Assembly (NCBI GenBank): GCA_030645475.1
Contig: JAUSMA010000016.1
Coordinates: 1 to 64,000, forward strand
Length of the DNA: 64,000 nucleotides
Direction: 5' to 3'
DNA from: Nitrospirota bacterium
Lineage (GTDB): Bacteria; Nitrospirota; Nitrospiria; Nitrospirales; Nitrospiraceae
In this document: in pieces, positions 32,220 to 41,322 of the stretch
Layout of the letters: each line of letters opens with the position of its first letter
How positions within the stretch are numbered: position 1 is the first letter of the stretch
Made by a program: the position numbers and the translations under genes
Notes under the pieces: generated by a model
What the model saw: the letters and a program-made list of their open reading frames with translations, nothing else
The model's database searches: none
What the model was told of the DNA's origin: nothing

Positions 32220-33434
32220 ATGGCAGCACCGGACAAAATTCTCATCGTGGACGATGAGCCTGACGCACTTGAAAATTGCCGCCGGATACTGAGCGGGCAT
32301 CGGTACGATTGCCTTGTGGAAACCGACCCAAGCCAAGCACTGGCGGCCATTGAGCGCGAACATCCCAAGGTGCTGCTGACCGATTTTCGGATGCCGGGAC
32401 TTGACGGGATCGGTCTCCTCAAAGCGGCTAAACGTATCGATCCGGCAATCCAGGTTGTGCTGTTGACCGCCTATGCGTCTATCAAGACCGCTGTCGCCTC
32501 GATGCGCCATGGCGCATTCGATTACCTCACCAAACCCTTTACAGGGGAGGAACTCCGGACCGTGATCCGGCGCGCATTGGGCGAAGAATCGGGCGACTCG
32601 ACAAAGTATGAGGACGAATCGGCATCCCCATCGAGGGGCAAGGCTAAGAGATCAACCGTTCGGATCGAAGAGGAGGTCCTTGCCGGAATCAGTGCCGCGA
32701 TGCAGGCGGTGCGGGAGCTCATCCAACGAGTGGCGGCGACCGAGGCCACGGTGCTGATTGTCGGGGAACAGGGCACGAGCAAGGAGTGCGTCGCGCGAAC
32801 GATCCATGCCAGGAGTGCTTGTCAGTCGAAACCGTTCGTGCCGGTCGACTGTCTGACTTCCGATGACTCTGCATTGGAGGTGCAGCTATTCGGGACTCAG
32901 CAGTCGGCATCCCGCATCGGTGTCGGATCGCAGCCGGGGCTCTTGGAGCTGGCGCATGGAGGCACCCTGTTTCTGGACGAAGTTGGCGGCCTCAGTTTGC
33001 AACTCCAGGCGAAACTGTTGCGCGCCTTGAAAGAGCGACGGGGTCGCCGGGTGGGCGGCGACCGCTTTGTCGAGATTGACACGCGCGTGATCGCCGGGTC
33101 GTCCCAGGATCTTCAACGCGCCTGCAGCCGGGGCGAGTTCCGTGACGATTTCTATCAATTTCTCAACATCGTTCCGATCGTGCTGCCGCCGCTGCGCGGT
33201 CGCGTCGAGGATATCGAGGCGCTCGCGCGATCGTATCTGCAGACCACCTTACGCGAGCGGGGCAGGCCACTTCTGCAGGCCGGCTTCACGTCCGACGCGC
33301 TCGCGCTGCTTCGCCGCTATGCCTGGCCCGGCAATGTGCGCGAACTGCAGAACGTCATCGAGCGAGCGGTCGTGCTTGCCGACGGCCCCCTCATTGATCT
33401 CACGCACCTTCCTGACCGGCTACGCTCGTCGTGA
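32220..33434 (+). CDS. Degenerate NtrC-type paralogue without DNA-binding domain
   Basis: A 404-residue protein. The REC domain is intact (D55 in LLTDFRMPG). The AAA+ domain is altered: Walker A reads GEQGTSKE (182-189) instead of GESGTGKE, and the GAFTGA loop is missing (LFGTQQSASRIGVGSQPG stands there). Walker B (GGTLFLDEV) is kept. The sequence ends after the DLTHLPDRL segment without a helix-turn-helix. The protein therefore cannot contact sigma-54 in the usual way or bind DNA by a Fis-type domain. It lies 175 bp downstream of the intact regulator and looks like its diverged duplicate. A modulator or phosphate sink is possible. Confidence 0.88.
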   Translation: MAAPDKILIVDDEPDALENCRRILSGHRYDCLVETDPSQALAAIEREHPKVLLTDFRMPGLDGIGLLKAAKRIDPAIQVVLLTAYASIKTAVASMRHGAFDYLTKPFTGEELRTVIRRALGEESGDSTKYEDESASPSRGKAKRSTVRIEEEVLAGISAAMQAVRELIQRVAATEATVLIVGEQGTSKECVARTIHARSACQSKPFVPVDCLTSDDSALEVQLFGTQQSASRIGVGSQPGLLELAHGGTLFLDEVGGLSLQLQAKLLRALKERRGRRVGGDRFVEIDTRVIAGSSQDLQRACSRGEFRDDFYQFLNIVPIVLPPLRGRVEDIEALARSYLQTTLRERGRPLLQAGFTSDALALLRRYAWPGNVRELQNVIERAVVLADGPLIDLTHLPDRLRSS

Positions 33435-33721
33435 CGATAGCCGAGTCTCCACGCATTGTTCCGCCGATCCGAAATCCCGCGGCTTGTCTTTCTTCCTTTT
33501 CCCAACTGTCCCAACCCGCCACATTCCGCGCGAGTCTGTGTCTAAGTCGATAGACAGGTCTATCTGCTTGATTCTTCGCGCTTTCGCGCTTGCATCTCTG
33601 CGGAGATGAGACAGCAAAGTCGCATTCTCCGAAAAGCCTCTTCAAACAGTGAAGCGTGGCCGAGAACCTGGAAACCAGCATGGACAGCGGTATTTCGCTG
33701 GCCGTCCTGTCCCTATGTGAA

Positions 33722-33737
33722 TGGCACTGTTTTTGCG
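33722..33737 (+). promoter_or_regulatory. Sigma-54 promoter (-24/-12), copper-oxidase gene 1
   Basis: TGGCACTGTTTTTGCG fits the consensus TGGCACG-N4-TTGCW, with GG and GC separated by the required spacing. The predicted transcript would start near 33747, just before the structured leader. The match is by eye, without a scoring matrix. Confidence 0.75.
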
Positions 33738-33750
33738 CAAGAGTTTCACT

Positions 33751-33821
33751 GCTGGTGAAGGAACAGTTGTTTGGACCGGCCTCTGAATAACCGGCATCTC
33801 AGGGAGATGCCCTTCACCAGC
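33751..33821 (+). ncRNA. Structured 5' leader of copper-oxidase gene 1
   Basis: GCTGGTGAAGG (33751-33761) pairs with CCTTCACCAGC (33811-33821), an 11-bp stem. Inside lies TTTGGACCGGCCTCTGAA and a hairpin GGCATCTC/GAGATGCC (33793-33811). The second oxidase gene has the same arrangement at 43265-43337. A T-rich stretch (TTATTGTTTTT) follows the stem, so a terminator or attenuator reading is also possible. The rest of the 527-bp gap 33435-33961 holds a smaller hairpin near 33853 and nothing else that I recognise. Confidence 0.55.
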
Positions 33822-33961
33822 CCTTATTGTTTTTGGAACGAAAAATGTTCGCCGGCAGCGGCGAGGCTGCCGAATAGAACAGTGGACGATCACAGCGGGG
33901 CAGGGTCAATCTCAGCCCGCCGTCCGGAAGAGGGGCGGCGGTAGAAGAAGGAGGCTGCAGT

Positions 33962-36900
33962 ATGAAAAAGGTATCGGGTTCGCACAGCTGCCGGGCTTAC
34001 CGCGCGGCGGCAAGTCTGCCGGCAGCGCTGCTCGTCAGCAGTTTGCTGGCATCCCCGATGGGGCTGGCCGCAGAGCAGCATGGTCACCACGGCGACGTGG
34101 GGGAGGCATCAGCAGACAAGGTAATTTATCGCGAGGGCGGATCGGTCCTGCACGACCGTATGATGGAGGAGGTGAAGCGTCAACAGGAATCGATCGGTCA
34201 GAAAGGCGGGTATAGTACGGGCGCCAACAGCCATATGTTACAGCAAGGCGTTCTCCTGGTGACGGAGGATCCGACGAAAGTCTCCGTCAACAACGGGCAG
34301 CGCTGTCCGGCCACCGCCCCGGTGAAAGACTATCACGTCTCGGCGATCAACATCGAAATTACGCTGAGCCGGTTCCTCGACTATTTCCCGGGCTACATGT
34401 ACGTGCTCACAGAGAATGTCGAGAAAGTCCGCGGCGAAGAAGCCGCGAACAAGGCGGCGCGGGAAAAGGAAAACGATCCCGGCGCCGTGTCGAACGGGTT
34501 GCAGGGCGATGTCATTCAGCCCCTCGTGATCCGGGCCAACCAGGGCGATTGCCTCAAGCTCACCTTGCACAACGATATCAAGGATGAAGTTTCCAGCCTG
34601 ATCATCAATGGGTCCTCCATGGTGGTGTCGGCCTCAGGAAAACCCGCCACTCCGTCCGATCCCGATGCAACGGTCCCGTCCGGCGGCAAGCAGAGCTTCG
34701 AATGGTACATCAAGCCGGATACCCAGGAGGGGGCGAGGTTTTTCCGATCGCATGCGTCGCGCGACCAGTTCAACCAGGGCTTGATCGGCATGCTGGTGGT
34801 GGAGCCGCGCGGCTCACGCTATCTCAGCCCGTTCGACGGCAAGCCGATGGCCAGCGGCTGGGAGGCCATGATCGAAGATCCCAAGGGCGCGGACTTCCGG
34901 GAATTCGCGATTTTCTATCATGAGGCCGGCGACGAAGCGTTCCGTCTCTTGAACAAGAAGGGCGAAATGCTGCCCCAGCGCGATCCGCATACCGATTCCT
35001 ATCGGCCGGGCGCGCGGTTACTGAACTACCGCAGTGAACCGCACGGCACGCGCATCGAGCTTCAGGCCCACATGGGCTTCTATGGCGATGAGTCCATGGC
35101 GTACGGGTCCTATACCTTCGGCGATCCCGCCACGACCATTCCCCGGTCCTACCTCGGCGATCCGGCCAAGTTCCGGATGGCGGGCGGCTCGGAAATCGTG
35201 CACTCGCATCACCTCCACGGCGGCTCCATCCGCTGGGCGCGCCAGCCGGGGAATAGCAACCTGGACTTCGCGGTGTCGAAGAACGGGCCGGTGAAGTTCC
35301 CTCCGATCAGCGATCCCTCAGACCGTTTGGACGTGCAGTCCATCGGGCCGACAGAGGTCTACGATCAGGTGATTGAGGGTGGGTCGGGGGGCCTGCAAGC
35401 CCTGGCCGGTGAGTTCGTGTTCCATTGCCACATCCCGCAGCATTATGTGACGGGCATGTGGGGCTTCTGGCGCGTGTACAACACGCTGCAGCAGCCGGGC
35501 TCCCAGACCGACGTGATGAAGCCGCTGGTCGAGCTGCCGGATCGCATCGGCAAGATCAAGACGGGCACTTCGTCGGACAAGCTTGTCGGCACGACGGTGG
35601 ACTGGTACGGCGGCAAGAAGTACGAGATCACCAAGGACAAGACCGATTGGAAAGCCAACCCGGTCAAGGTCTCCATCAAGGATTGGGTGGAGATGATGCT
35701 CACGCCGCAAGGCAAGCCGGGCAAGAAGAGCACCGAGAAAGAGCAGACGCTGGCCTACGATGCGACGGTCAACGATTGGGCGTGGGATGGGAGCAAGGCG
35801 CTCAGCGAGCCAGAGACCTCGTACGAATGGGTCAACTACAAGTCGGCGACGCCGGGCAAGCGGCAGGAGATTCTCTTCGATTCGCAATCCGGCAAGATCG
35901 CCTGGCCGTGGTTACGGCCGCACCTGGGCCGGCGCGTGCCGTTCTCTCCGAGCCACAGCGGCGCGCCGTGGCTGGAGCCGATCCATCGCCGCGAGGACGG
36001 CAGCAACTCCACCGAACCGCCGAAGCCGGGCGAGCAAGGGCCCTGGAGTCTGTGCCCGGAAGGGGCGCCGCTGAAGTCCTTCAATATCCACGCGATCGGG
36101 TTGCCGATCACGCTGAAGACGGCGACGGCCAAGACGCCGGCGATCGTAGATCCGGGTGGATTGCTCTATGTACTGCATGAAGAAGAGCAGGAAGTCCGGA
36201 AGAATCCCGCCAAGCAGATGCCGCTGGTGATCCGCGGCAACGTACAGGATTGCATCGACGTCGTGTACAAGAGCGAGTTGAAAGATGATGAGCGGCAAGG
36301 GTTCTCCAGCAAGACGAACCTGCATCCGCACATGTTCCAGTTCGACACGCAGGCGTCGGACGGCCCGATCATCGGTTTCTCGTACGAGATGTCGCTGCGA
36401 CCGTTCACGATCCTGAAGGACGAGCATCCCGGCAAGGGCATGCCCGTGCCGATGAACACGACGATGGAGGCCGATGCCGCGAAGGGGACGGCCAGCATCA
36501 AAGTGAAGGATGCCTCCCGGTACCACGTCAAGACCGAGTTGGGCGTGGGGATGGACGAAGTGAATGGGTTCGAGTCGGCGCGCATCAGCAAGATCGAGGG
36601 CAACACGATCACGTTCGAGCGGCCGCTGAAGTATAGCCATAAGAAGGGCGAGATCGTGTCGGTGGAGTGGATCCGTGAACGGTGGTATGTGGACGCCGAT
36701 TTCGGGACCACTTTCTGGCACGACCATGTGTTTGGATTGGACGGGTGGGGCCATGGTTTCTACTCCACCTTCATCGCCGAACCGCCGCGGTCCACGTATC
36801 ATGACCCGGTGACCGGCAAAGAAATCCGCAGCGGGCCGGTGGCGGACATTCATACCCTCGAACCGGTGTCCGCGCATATCCGGGGCTCCTTCCGTGAAAT

Positions 36901-38713
36901 CGTGACCCAGGTCATGGATTCCAATCCCCGGACCGCGGAACTCATCACGGCCGACAATCCACAGGCGAGAGTGGGGGCCATCTCGGTGGACGGCACGCCG
37001 TCTGCGGTCTATCCGGCCAAACTCAACCTGTCGCCGATGAAGTTTTTGAACGGCGGCGAAGCGACGACGGGCGGCGGCTACAACATGCGCGTCGAGCCCT
37101 TGTCAGTGCGGCTCGCGAACAATCCGGATCCGTCGCAACTGTTCAGCAGTCTGATCCACGGCGATCCCGGGACCCCGATGTTGCGGGCGTACTTGGGCGA
37201 TCCGATCGTGGTCCGGTTGATCGAAGGATCGGCCAACGAAGTGCATTCCTGGCACATCAGCGGCCACTGGTTCCCGATGGAGCGGTACAGCAAGAACTCC
37301 ATTCCCAGAAGTTCGCTGCACGTGGTGATCGGAGAGCGGTACGATGCGGCCATTCCGGCCGCAGGAGGACCGCAACAGATGGCGGGCGACTACCCCTACT
37401 ACAGCGGTCGCGCGTCGCACTTCGTGGAAGGCAGCTGGGGCCTCTTCCGGGTATTGGACAAAGCGGATGCGACGCTGAAGCCGCTGCCGGGACGGGAAGA
37501 GATCCCGCAGTCGGCCAAGTCCGTCTGCCCGGCCGATGCGCCGGTGAAGACCTTCAATGTTGCAGCTATCGACAAGGCGATTCGCTATAACAAGGGCACG
37601 CCCGGTGTGATGGAAGTGGACATGGAGCGGAAGATGGTGTTGGGGAACGAGACCGGCAAGATGTACGTGCTCGAAGGCGAGAAGACCAAGGTCGCCGCGG
37701 GCAGCATTGAACCGAGCCCGTTGACCCTGCACGTGAACGTGGGTGATTGCATCAAGGTCAATCTCAAGAACGAGATGGCCAAGGAGCGGGCCGGGTTCCA
37801 CGTCGACCATGTGGCGTACGATCCCAAGGAGTCGATGGGAATCAACGCCGGGAACAACCCCGGCGACCAGACGGTGGCGCCGGGGCAGAGCCGGACCTAC
37901 ACGTTCTTCGCGCATCCGGAGTTCGGGGAGAACGCCGCCCTGATTCAGGATTGGGGGAATGTGATCGAGAATCCGCGGAACGGGCTCTTCGGAGCGATCG
38001 TCATCGGTCCGAAGGGATCGCAGTATCGCGATCCGGCGACCGGCGAAGATCTGGCCCAGAAGAGTTCCTGGCGAGCGGACGTGATTGTGGACCGGAGCCT
38101 GTCGGGCAACGAGACTCGACAGAACTATCGATCTTTCGCGCTCCTGTTCCAGGATGAAGACAACATCATCGGCACCAGCTTCATGCCCTACATCCAAAAG
38201 GTGGCAGGCGTGACGGCGGTGAATTACCGGTCCGAGCCGACCGATTATCGGGTCGAGAAGGGTTGTGCGTACAGCGAAGTGTTTGCCTGCGTCAAGACGG
38301 GCGACACTCCGGTGACGCCGGCCATCGCGGCGCATGTGGGCGACCCGGTCGTGATTCATGTCCTCGGCGCGTTCAGTGAACAGGTGCAACTGTTTAGCGT
38401 GTCGGGCCATGAGTGGAAGCACGAGCCCTACATGAGCGGGGCGGACCTCGTGAGCACCATGGAGTTCGGCGGCACCGAGGTGATCAATGCCTGGCTGCAT
38501 GGTGGGGCCGGAGGTCCGAACGGGATCCCTGGCAACTATCTGTGGCTGAACCAGAGACCGGGGTATCTCGACGCCGGTCACTGGGGGACGTTGACGGTGC
38601 TCGACCGCGACAGCCGGGCGATCCTGCCGCTGAGCGGGCAGGCGCCGGCCACGCAACAGGCTGAAGAGCAGACTCCAGTGCAGTCTGTGCCGGTGTCCAT
38701 GAAGGCCAACTAG
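33962..38713 (+). CDS. Giant multicopper-oxidase-like periplasmic protein 1
   Basis: A 1,583-residue secreted protein (signal peptide ending SPMGLAAEQ) made of several cupredoxin-type domains in three blocks. Block 1 has R262-S-H264, a cluster HSHHLHGG (H414-H419) and the type-1/trinuclear motif HCHIPQHYVTGM (H488, C489, H490, H494, M499). Block 2 has HPH (788-790), WHDHVFG (H920, H922) and HSWHISGHWFPM (H1095 to M1106). Block 3 (about 1200-1583) keeps cupredoxin-like strands but few ligands. The first HxH pair is RSH here and HSH in the paralogue. The family is larger than typical multicopper oxidases (about 500 aa). The substrate is unknown; metal oxidation is a possibility only. Confidence 0.85.
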   Translation: MKKVSGSHSCRAYRAAASLPAALLVSSLLASPMGLAAEQHGHHGDVGEASADKVIYREGGSVLHDRMMEEVKRQQESIGQKGGYSTGANSHMLQQGVLLVTEDPTKVSVNNGQRCPATAPVKDYHVSAINIEITLSRFLDYFPGYMYVLTENVEKVRGEEAANKAAREKENDPGAVSNGLQGDVIQPLVIRANQGDCLKLTLHNDIKDEVSSLIINGSSMVVSASGKPATPSDPDATVPSGGKQSFEWYIKPDTQEGARFFRSHASRDQFNQGLIGMLVVEPRGSRYLSPFDGKPMASGWEAMIEDPKGADFREFAIFYHEAGDEAFRLLNKKGEMLPQRDPHTDSYRPGARLLNYRSEPHGTRIELQAHMGFYGDESMAYGSYTFGDPATTIPRSYLGDPAKFRMAGGSEIVHSHHLHGGSIRWARQPGNSNLDFAVSKNGPVKFPPISDPSDRLDVQSIGPTEVYDQVIEGGSGGLQALAGEFVFHCHIPQHYVTGMWGFWRVYNTLQQPGSQTDVMKPLVELPDRIGKIKTGTSSDKLVGTTVDWYGGKKYEITKDKTDWKANPVKVSIKDWVEMMLTPQGKPGKKSTEKEQTLAYDATVNDWAWDGSKALSEPETSYEWVNYKSATPGKRQEILFDSQSGKIAWPWLRPHLGRRVPFSPSHSGAPWLEPIHRREDGSNSTEPPKPGEQGPWSLCPEGAPLKSFNIHAIGLPITLKTATAKTPAIVDPGGLLYVLHEEEQEVRKNPAKQMPLVIRGNVQDCIDVVYKSELKDDERQGFSSKTNLHPHMFQFDTQASDGPIIGFSYEMSLRPFTILKDEHPGKGMPVPMNTTMEADAAKGTASIKVKDASRYHVKTELGVGMDEVNGFESARISKIEGNTITFERPLKYSHKKGEIVSVEWIRERWYVDADFGTTFWHDHVFGLDGWGHGFYSTFIAEPPRSTYHDPVTGKEIRSGPVADIHTLEPVSAHIRGSFREIVTQVMDSNPRTAELITADNPQARVGAISVDGTPSAVYPAKLNLSPMKFLNGGEATTGGGYNMRVEPLSVRLANNPDPSQLFSSLIHGDPGTPMLRAYLGDPIVVRLIEGSANEVHSWHISGHWFPMERYSKNSIPRSSLHVVIGERYDAAIPAAGGPQQMAGDYPYYSGRASHFVEGSWGLFRVLDKADATLKPLPGREEIPQSAKSVCPADAPVKTFNVAAIDKAIRYNKGTPGVMEVDMERKMVLGNETGKMYVLEGEKTKVAAGSIEPSPLTLHVNVGDCIKVNLKNEMAKERAGFHVDHVAYDPKESMGINAGNNPGDQTVAPGQSRTYTFFAHPEFGENAALIQDWGNVIENPRNGLFGAIVIGPKGSQYRDPATGEDLAQKSSWRADVIVDRSLSGNETRQNYRSFALLFQDEDNIIGTSFMPYIQKVAGVTAVNYRSEPTDYRVEKGCAYSEVFACVKTGDTPVTPAIAAHVGDPVVIHVLGAFSEQVQLFSVSGHEWKHEPYMSGADLVSTMEFGGTEVINAWLHGGAGGPNGIPGNYLWLNQRPGYLDAGHWGTLTVLDRDSRAILPLSGQAPATQQAEEQTPVQSVPVSMKAN

Positions 38714-38738
38714 GCCGGAATAGACATCAGGAAACGGT

Positions 38739-38784
38739 GCGGGGGAATCCGACAGGTGTATGTCCGGGTTCCCCCGTTCCTTTT
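38739..38784 (+). terminator. Rho-independent terminator after copper-oxidase gene 1
   Basis: CGGGGGAATCC pairs with GGTTCCCCCG around a ~16-nt loop, then CCTTTT follows. The stem is GC-rich and lies 26 bp after the stop codon. Confidence 0.65.
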
Positions 38785-38843
38785 CGCGGATGGGAGGGGA
38801 GCGCGTCTTGAAGCGGGGCTCAGCCGTGAGGTAGAACCACCAC

Positions 38844-39440
38844 ATGGGACAGAGGGGGCACAGGGAACAGTTTCAGTGGCTCTTGGGATCTCTGGCGGCG
38901 TTTTTGTTCGTCGTCATGGCTGACGACGTCACGGCGCTCGATTTTTCCGCCGAGCGGATCGTCACGAGTGGGAAGAAGGTGGTGACCGCCCACGTCAATG
39001 CCAAGGACGATCGCTGGCGGTTCGAGTTCGCCCAACCGCAAGGGGGCGCCAGCATCATTATCGTGCGGATGGACCGCCACAGCTCCTGGCTCATTTTGTC
39101 CAAGCGGCGGCAGTATCTTGAGGTGCCGATTGCGAGAGACCATCAGTTGGCGGTGAGCGAAACGATGGAAGGAGAACTCTCGCGCGAATTCGTCGGCGAG
39201 CAAACGCTGAACGGCTATCCCACCGAGCTGTTCGAAGTCACCGTTGCGGAGAGTGGGGGATCCAGACAATATTATCAATGGGTGACCAAGGTTCAGCGGT
39301 TTCCGGTGCAGACGGTGAGCAAGCAGGGCAAGTGGTCGGAGGAGTTTCGCCATGTGATCTTCACCGAGCAATCTCCGTTCTTATTCGAACTCCCGCAACG
39401 ATTGGATCGGGCGAATCCGCCTGCGGAGACGCGACAGTAG
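38844..39440 (+). CDS. Secreted LolA-like/DUF4412-type protein
   Basis: A 198-residue protein with a signal peptide (FLFVVMADDVTA region). The mature part is built from paired beta-strands (FSAERIVTSGKKVVTAHVN and RRQYLEVPIARDHQLAV), like LolA/LolB or DUF4412 half-barrels. It lies between oxidase gene 1 and the blue-copper gene and has no counterpart in module 2. An uncommon N-terminus (MGQRGHREQFQW) and a distant GAGGT make the start less sure. The function is unknown. Confidence 0.65.
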   Translation: MGQRGHREQFQWLLGSLAAFLFVVMADDVTALDFSAERIVTSGKKVVTAHVNAKDDRWRFEFAQPQGGASIIIVRMDRHSSWLILSKRRQYLEVPIARDHQLAVSETMEGELSREFVGEQTLNGYPTELFEVTVAESGGSRQYYQWVTKVQRFPVQTVSKQGKWSEEFRHVIFTEQSPFLFELPQRLDRANPPAETRQ

Positions 39441-39469
39441 CTGACGCAAGACGTGGAGGAGGGACACCA

Positions 39470-40243
39470 GTGAAAAGATCAATCAGGATGGGCCTGTGTC
39501 TTGGTGTAATTGTTCACATGAGCATGGGGTTCGGAGTCCTGTGGCAGGCCAGCGCGTATGACACCGTTGCTGTGACGGACGGGGCGGTGGTGCGGGGCAC
39601 GGTGACGTTTAAAGGGACTGCACCGGAGCCCAAAGAGTTCGAGTTGCGCCGATACCCGGATCGCGTCTTTTGCGGCGCCCTGTCAGAGGGGGACGGACGC
39701 CGGTTTCTCAAGGAAGTGAATGTCGGACAGGGCGGCGGTCTCAAGGATGTGGTGGTCGTCGTGGAAGGGGTGCAGAGCGGGAAGCCGTTCACCTTTACGA
39801 ATGCCCAGGTCGAAGCCAATGTGTGCCAGTTTCTTCCCTTCGTCACTGTCGTGAGCGACAAGCGGCAACTGACCGTGACCAATCGAGATCCGGTGTCGCA
39901 CGATATTCAGGGCTACAGCTACGACCAGTCCGGCGTGGACATTGTCCTCCACCGGCCTTCGCTCATGGCGACCGGGACCACGGATGTCGTGCATCTGGTC
40001 AAAGGGCGGAAAATTTTCACCATGCAGTGCGGGATGCATCCCTACATGCAGAACTGGGGGTATGCGATCGACAACCCCTATTATGCTGTGACAGACTTGG
40101 ACGGCTCATTTTCCATCGGTGACCTTCCTCCCGGCACCTACCGTGTGAAAGCCTGGCATCCGATTCTGGGCGTCCAAGAACGGGAGCTGACAGTCGAACC
40201 GAAGGGCACCGCCACGCTCGATGTACTGTTTGACGCGAACTGA
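39470..40243 (+). CDS. Blue-copper (cupredoxin-like) protein with C-terminal beta domain, module 1
   Basis: A 257-residue secreted protein starting at GTG 39470 (GGAGGAGGG upstream). After the signal peptide, residues about 35-200 form a cupredoxin-like fold with a probable type-1 copper set: H144 (VSHDIQG), C187, H190 and M193 (MQCGMHPYM). The C-terminal ~55 residues (DLDGSFSIGDLPPGTYRVKAW) match carboxypeptidase-regulatory-like or transthyretin-like beta domains. It is part of the oxidase module and resembles the protein at 48292 along its whole length. Electron transfer from or to the large oxidase is the plausible role. Confidence 0.8.
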   Translation: MKRSIRMGLCLGVIVHMSMGFGVLWQASAYDTVAVTDGAVVRGTVTFKGTAPEPKEFELRRYPDRVFCGALSEGDGRRFLKEVNVGQGGGLKDVVVVVEGVQSGKPFTFTNAQVEANVCQFLPFVTVVSDKRQLTVTNRDPVSHDIQGYSYDQSGVDIVLHRPSLMATGTTDVVHLVKGRKIFTMQCGMHPYMQNWGYAIDNPYYAVTDLDGSFSIGDLPPGTYRVKAWHPILGVQERELTVEPKGTATLDVLFDAN

Positions 40244-40256
40244 CCGGAGGCCAATG

Positions 40257-40760
40257 ATGAACAACCGAGCCGTCGTTCTTGTCATGCTCCTTGGAATGCT
40301 GCCGGTCGGCTCGGCTCTGGCTGCGGAGCAGGAGCCCCCTTCAGCGGGACGGGTTGAAGTGGTGTTGGCAGATGAGCATCGCAAGAATGTGAACGAGATT
40401 AAGCAGGAATTTGCTGAGGCCGGCCTTACGAACATCCATATTCAATTCATGAAAGTGGGCCGTCCGCCGACCAATATCGGTGTTGGGCCGCAGGTGACGG
40501 CGGAGCGCGCGCGAGCTGCCATCCGGCTGGCGAAGCACTACAATCGGGGCATCACGATCCTCTTGCCGGAGAGGCTCTTCCCAGACCACTATGTGACGAT
40601 CGCCTCCTCCAGCTTCGACGACACCGTGGAATATCCCGTGAACGAGGAGGCCATGAAGGAATTGGAGAATCCAGTGCTCACGACGGAGCAGTTTCACGCG
40701 TTGTACCGCCGACTGACGCCGGCCAATCAATTGCCAGTGAAGAAAGGCCGGGTGTTCTAA
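40257..40760 (+). CDS. Small secreted protein of unknown family, module 1
   Basis: A 167-residue protein with a signal peptide (VVLVMLLGMLPVGSALAA). Start chosen at ATG 40257, 6 nt after GGAGG; ATG 40254 is too close. The mature part has RVEVVLADEHRKNVNEIKQE, then LLPERLFPDHYVTIASSS with FDDTVE, and a C-terminal helix LTTEQFHALYRRL. The same order and motifs occur in the module-2 protein at 49072, so it is a conserved family. I recognise no known domain and no metal site. It stands between the blue-copper gene and the SmbP-like gene in both modules. Confidence 0.7.
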   Translation: MNNRAVVLVMLLGMLPVGSALAAEQEPPSAGRVEVVLADEHRKNVNEIKQEFAEAGLTNIHIQFMKVGRPPTNIGVGPQVTAERARAAIRLAKHYNRGITILLPERLFPDHYVTIASSSFDDTVEYPVNEEAMKELENPVLTTEQFHALYRRLTPANQLPVKKGRVF

Positions 40761-41167
40761 TGGGACTCAAACAAGTTTTCATAATTGTCGTGCTGTCTTT
40801 CTCTGTCGGGACGTCTTTCGTTCAGGCGGGGTCGCCGAAAGACATTCAGGATCGCGGGAAGGCGATGCTCCGAGATGCCGAGGAAATGGTCATGCATGGA
40901 GGGATGGGTGATGGGAAGGCCATCGTGCATCACTGCGGTGAAGTGGCGAAACATGCGGAAGCGATTCTCAAGGCGTTGCCGCCCATAGACGAGCATGGCA
41001 AGGAAGCCGTGCCCCATTTACAGGAAGCCATCAAGCAGTGTAAGCGGGTGGCTGAGATGGGCGACAAGGTCGATCCCGGCGCCAGCTTAAACCCCGCCAC
41101 GAAAGCTCGCGCAGCGGCCAGGGAGGCGATGAAGCATCTGAATGCGCTGCGGGATGGTGGCGCATAG
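40760..41167 (+). CDS. SmbP-like small metal-binding protein, module 1
   Basis: A 135-residue secreted protein with a signal peptide (IIVVLSFSVGTSFVQAG). The mature helical protein is rich in His and acidic residues, with HHCGEVAKHAEAILKALPP and HGKEAVPHLQEAIKQ, resembling the small metal-binding protein SmbP of Nitrosomonas (a four-helix bundle that binds copper and other metals). The paralogue at 49580 has the same helices. It overlaps the stop of the preceding gene by one base. Metal buffering in the periplasm next to the copper oxidase is a reasonable reading. Confidence 0.7.
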   Translation: MGLKQVFIIVVLSFSVGTSFVQAGSPKDIQDRGKAMLRDAEEMVMHGGMGDGKAIVHHCGEVAKHAEAILKALPPIDEHGKEAVPHLQEAIKQCKRVAEMGDKVDPGASLNPATKARAAAREAMKHLNALRDGGA

Positions 41168-41202
41168 AAACGGGCTGCGCGCGACAAGCGCAATCCGAAG
41201 GC

Positions 41203-41270
41203 TGAAGTCCGAAGGCTGAAGGTCGGGGTTCGAAGTTCCGAACACTTTAGTCTTCAGTCTGCTTCACCCG
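41203..41270. repeat. Short direct and inverted repeats in the module-1/module-2 junction
   Basis: TCCGAAGGCTGAAG occurs twice in tandem (41203-41231), and CTTCAGTCTGCTTC follows in the opposite sense. No gene is seen in 41168-41322. Confidence 0.45.
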
Positions 41271-41322
41271 TTGCGCATTTCCAGACAATCTCACCCGTCT
41301 CGTTTTATGAGTGCGGCGCAGT

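Noticed and set aside
33751-33821. A known riboswitch class (c-di-GMP, TPP, Moco or cobalamin) in the leader
   Set aside because: None of the class-specific conserved words are present. Only the stem and the TGGAC-GGCC-CTGAA words are shared by the two leaders.
37103-38845. 580-residue ORF on the minus strand
   Set aside because: Antisense of the oxidase-1 gene, with no recognisable domain or start site.
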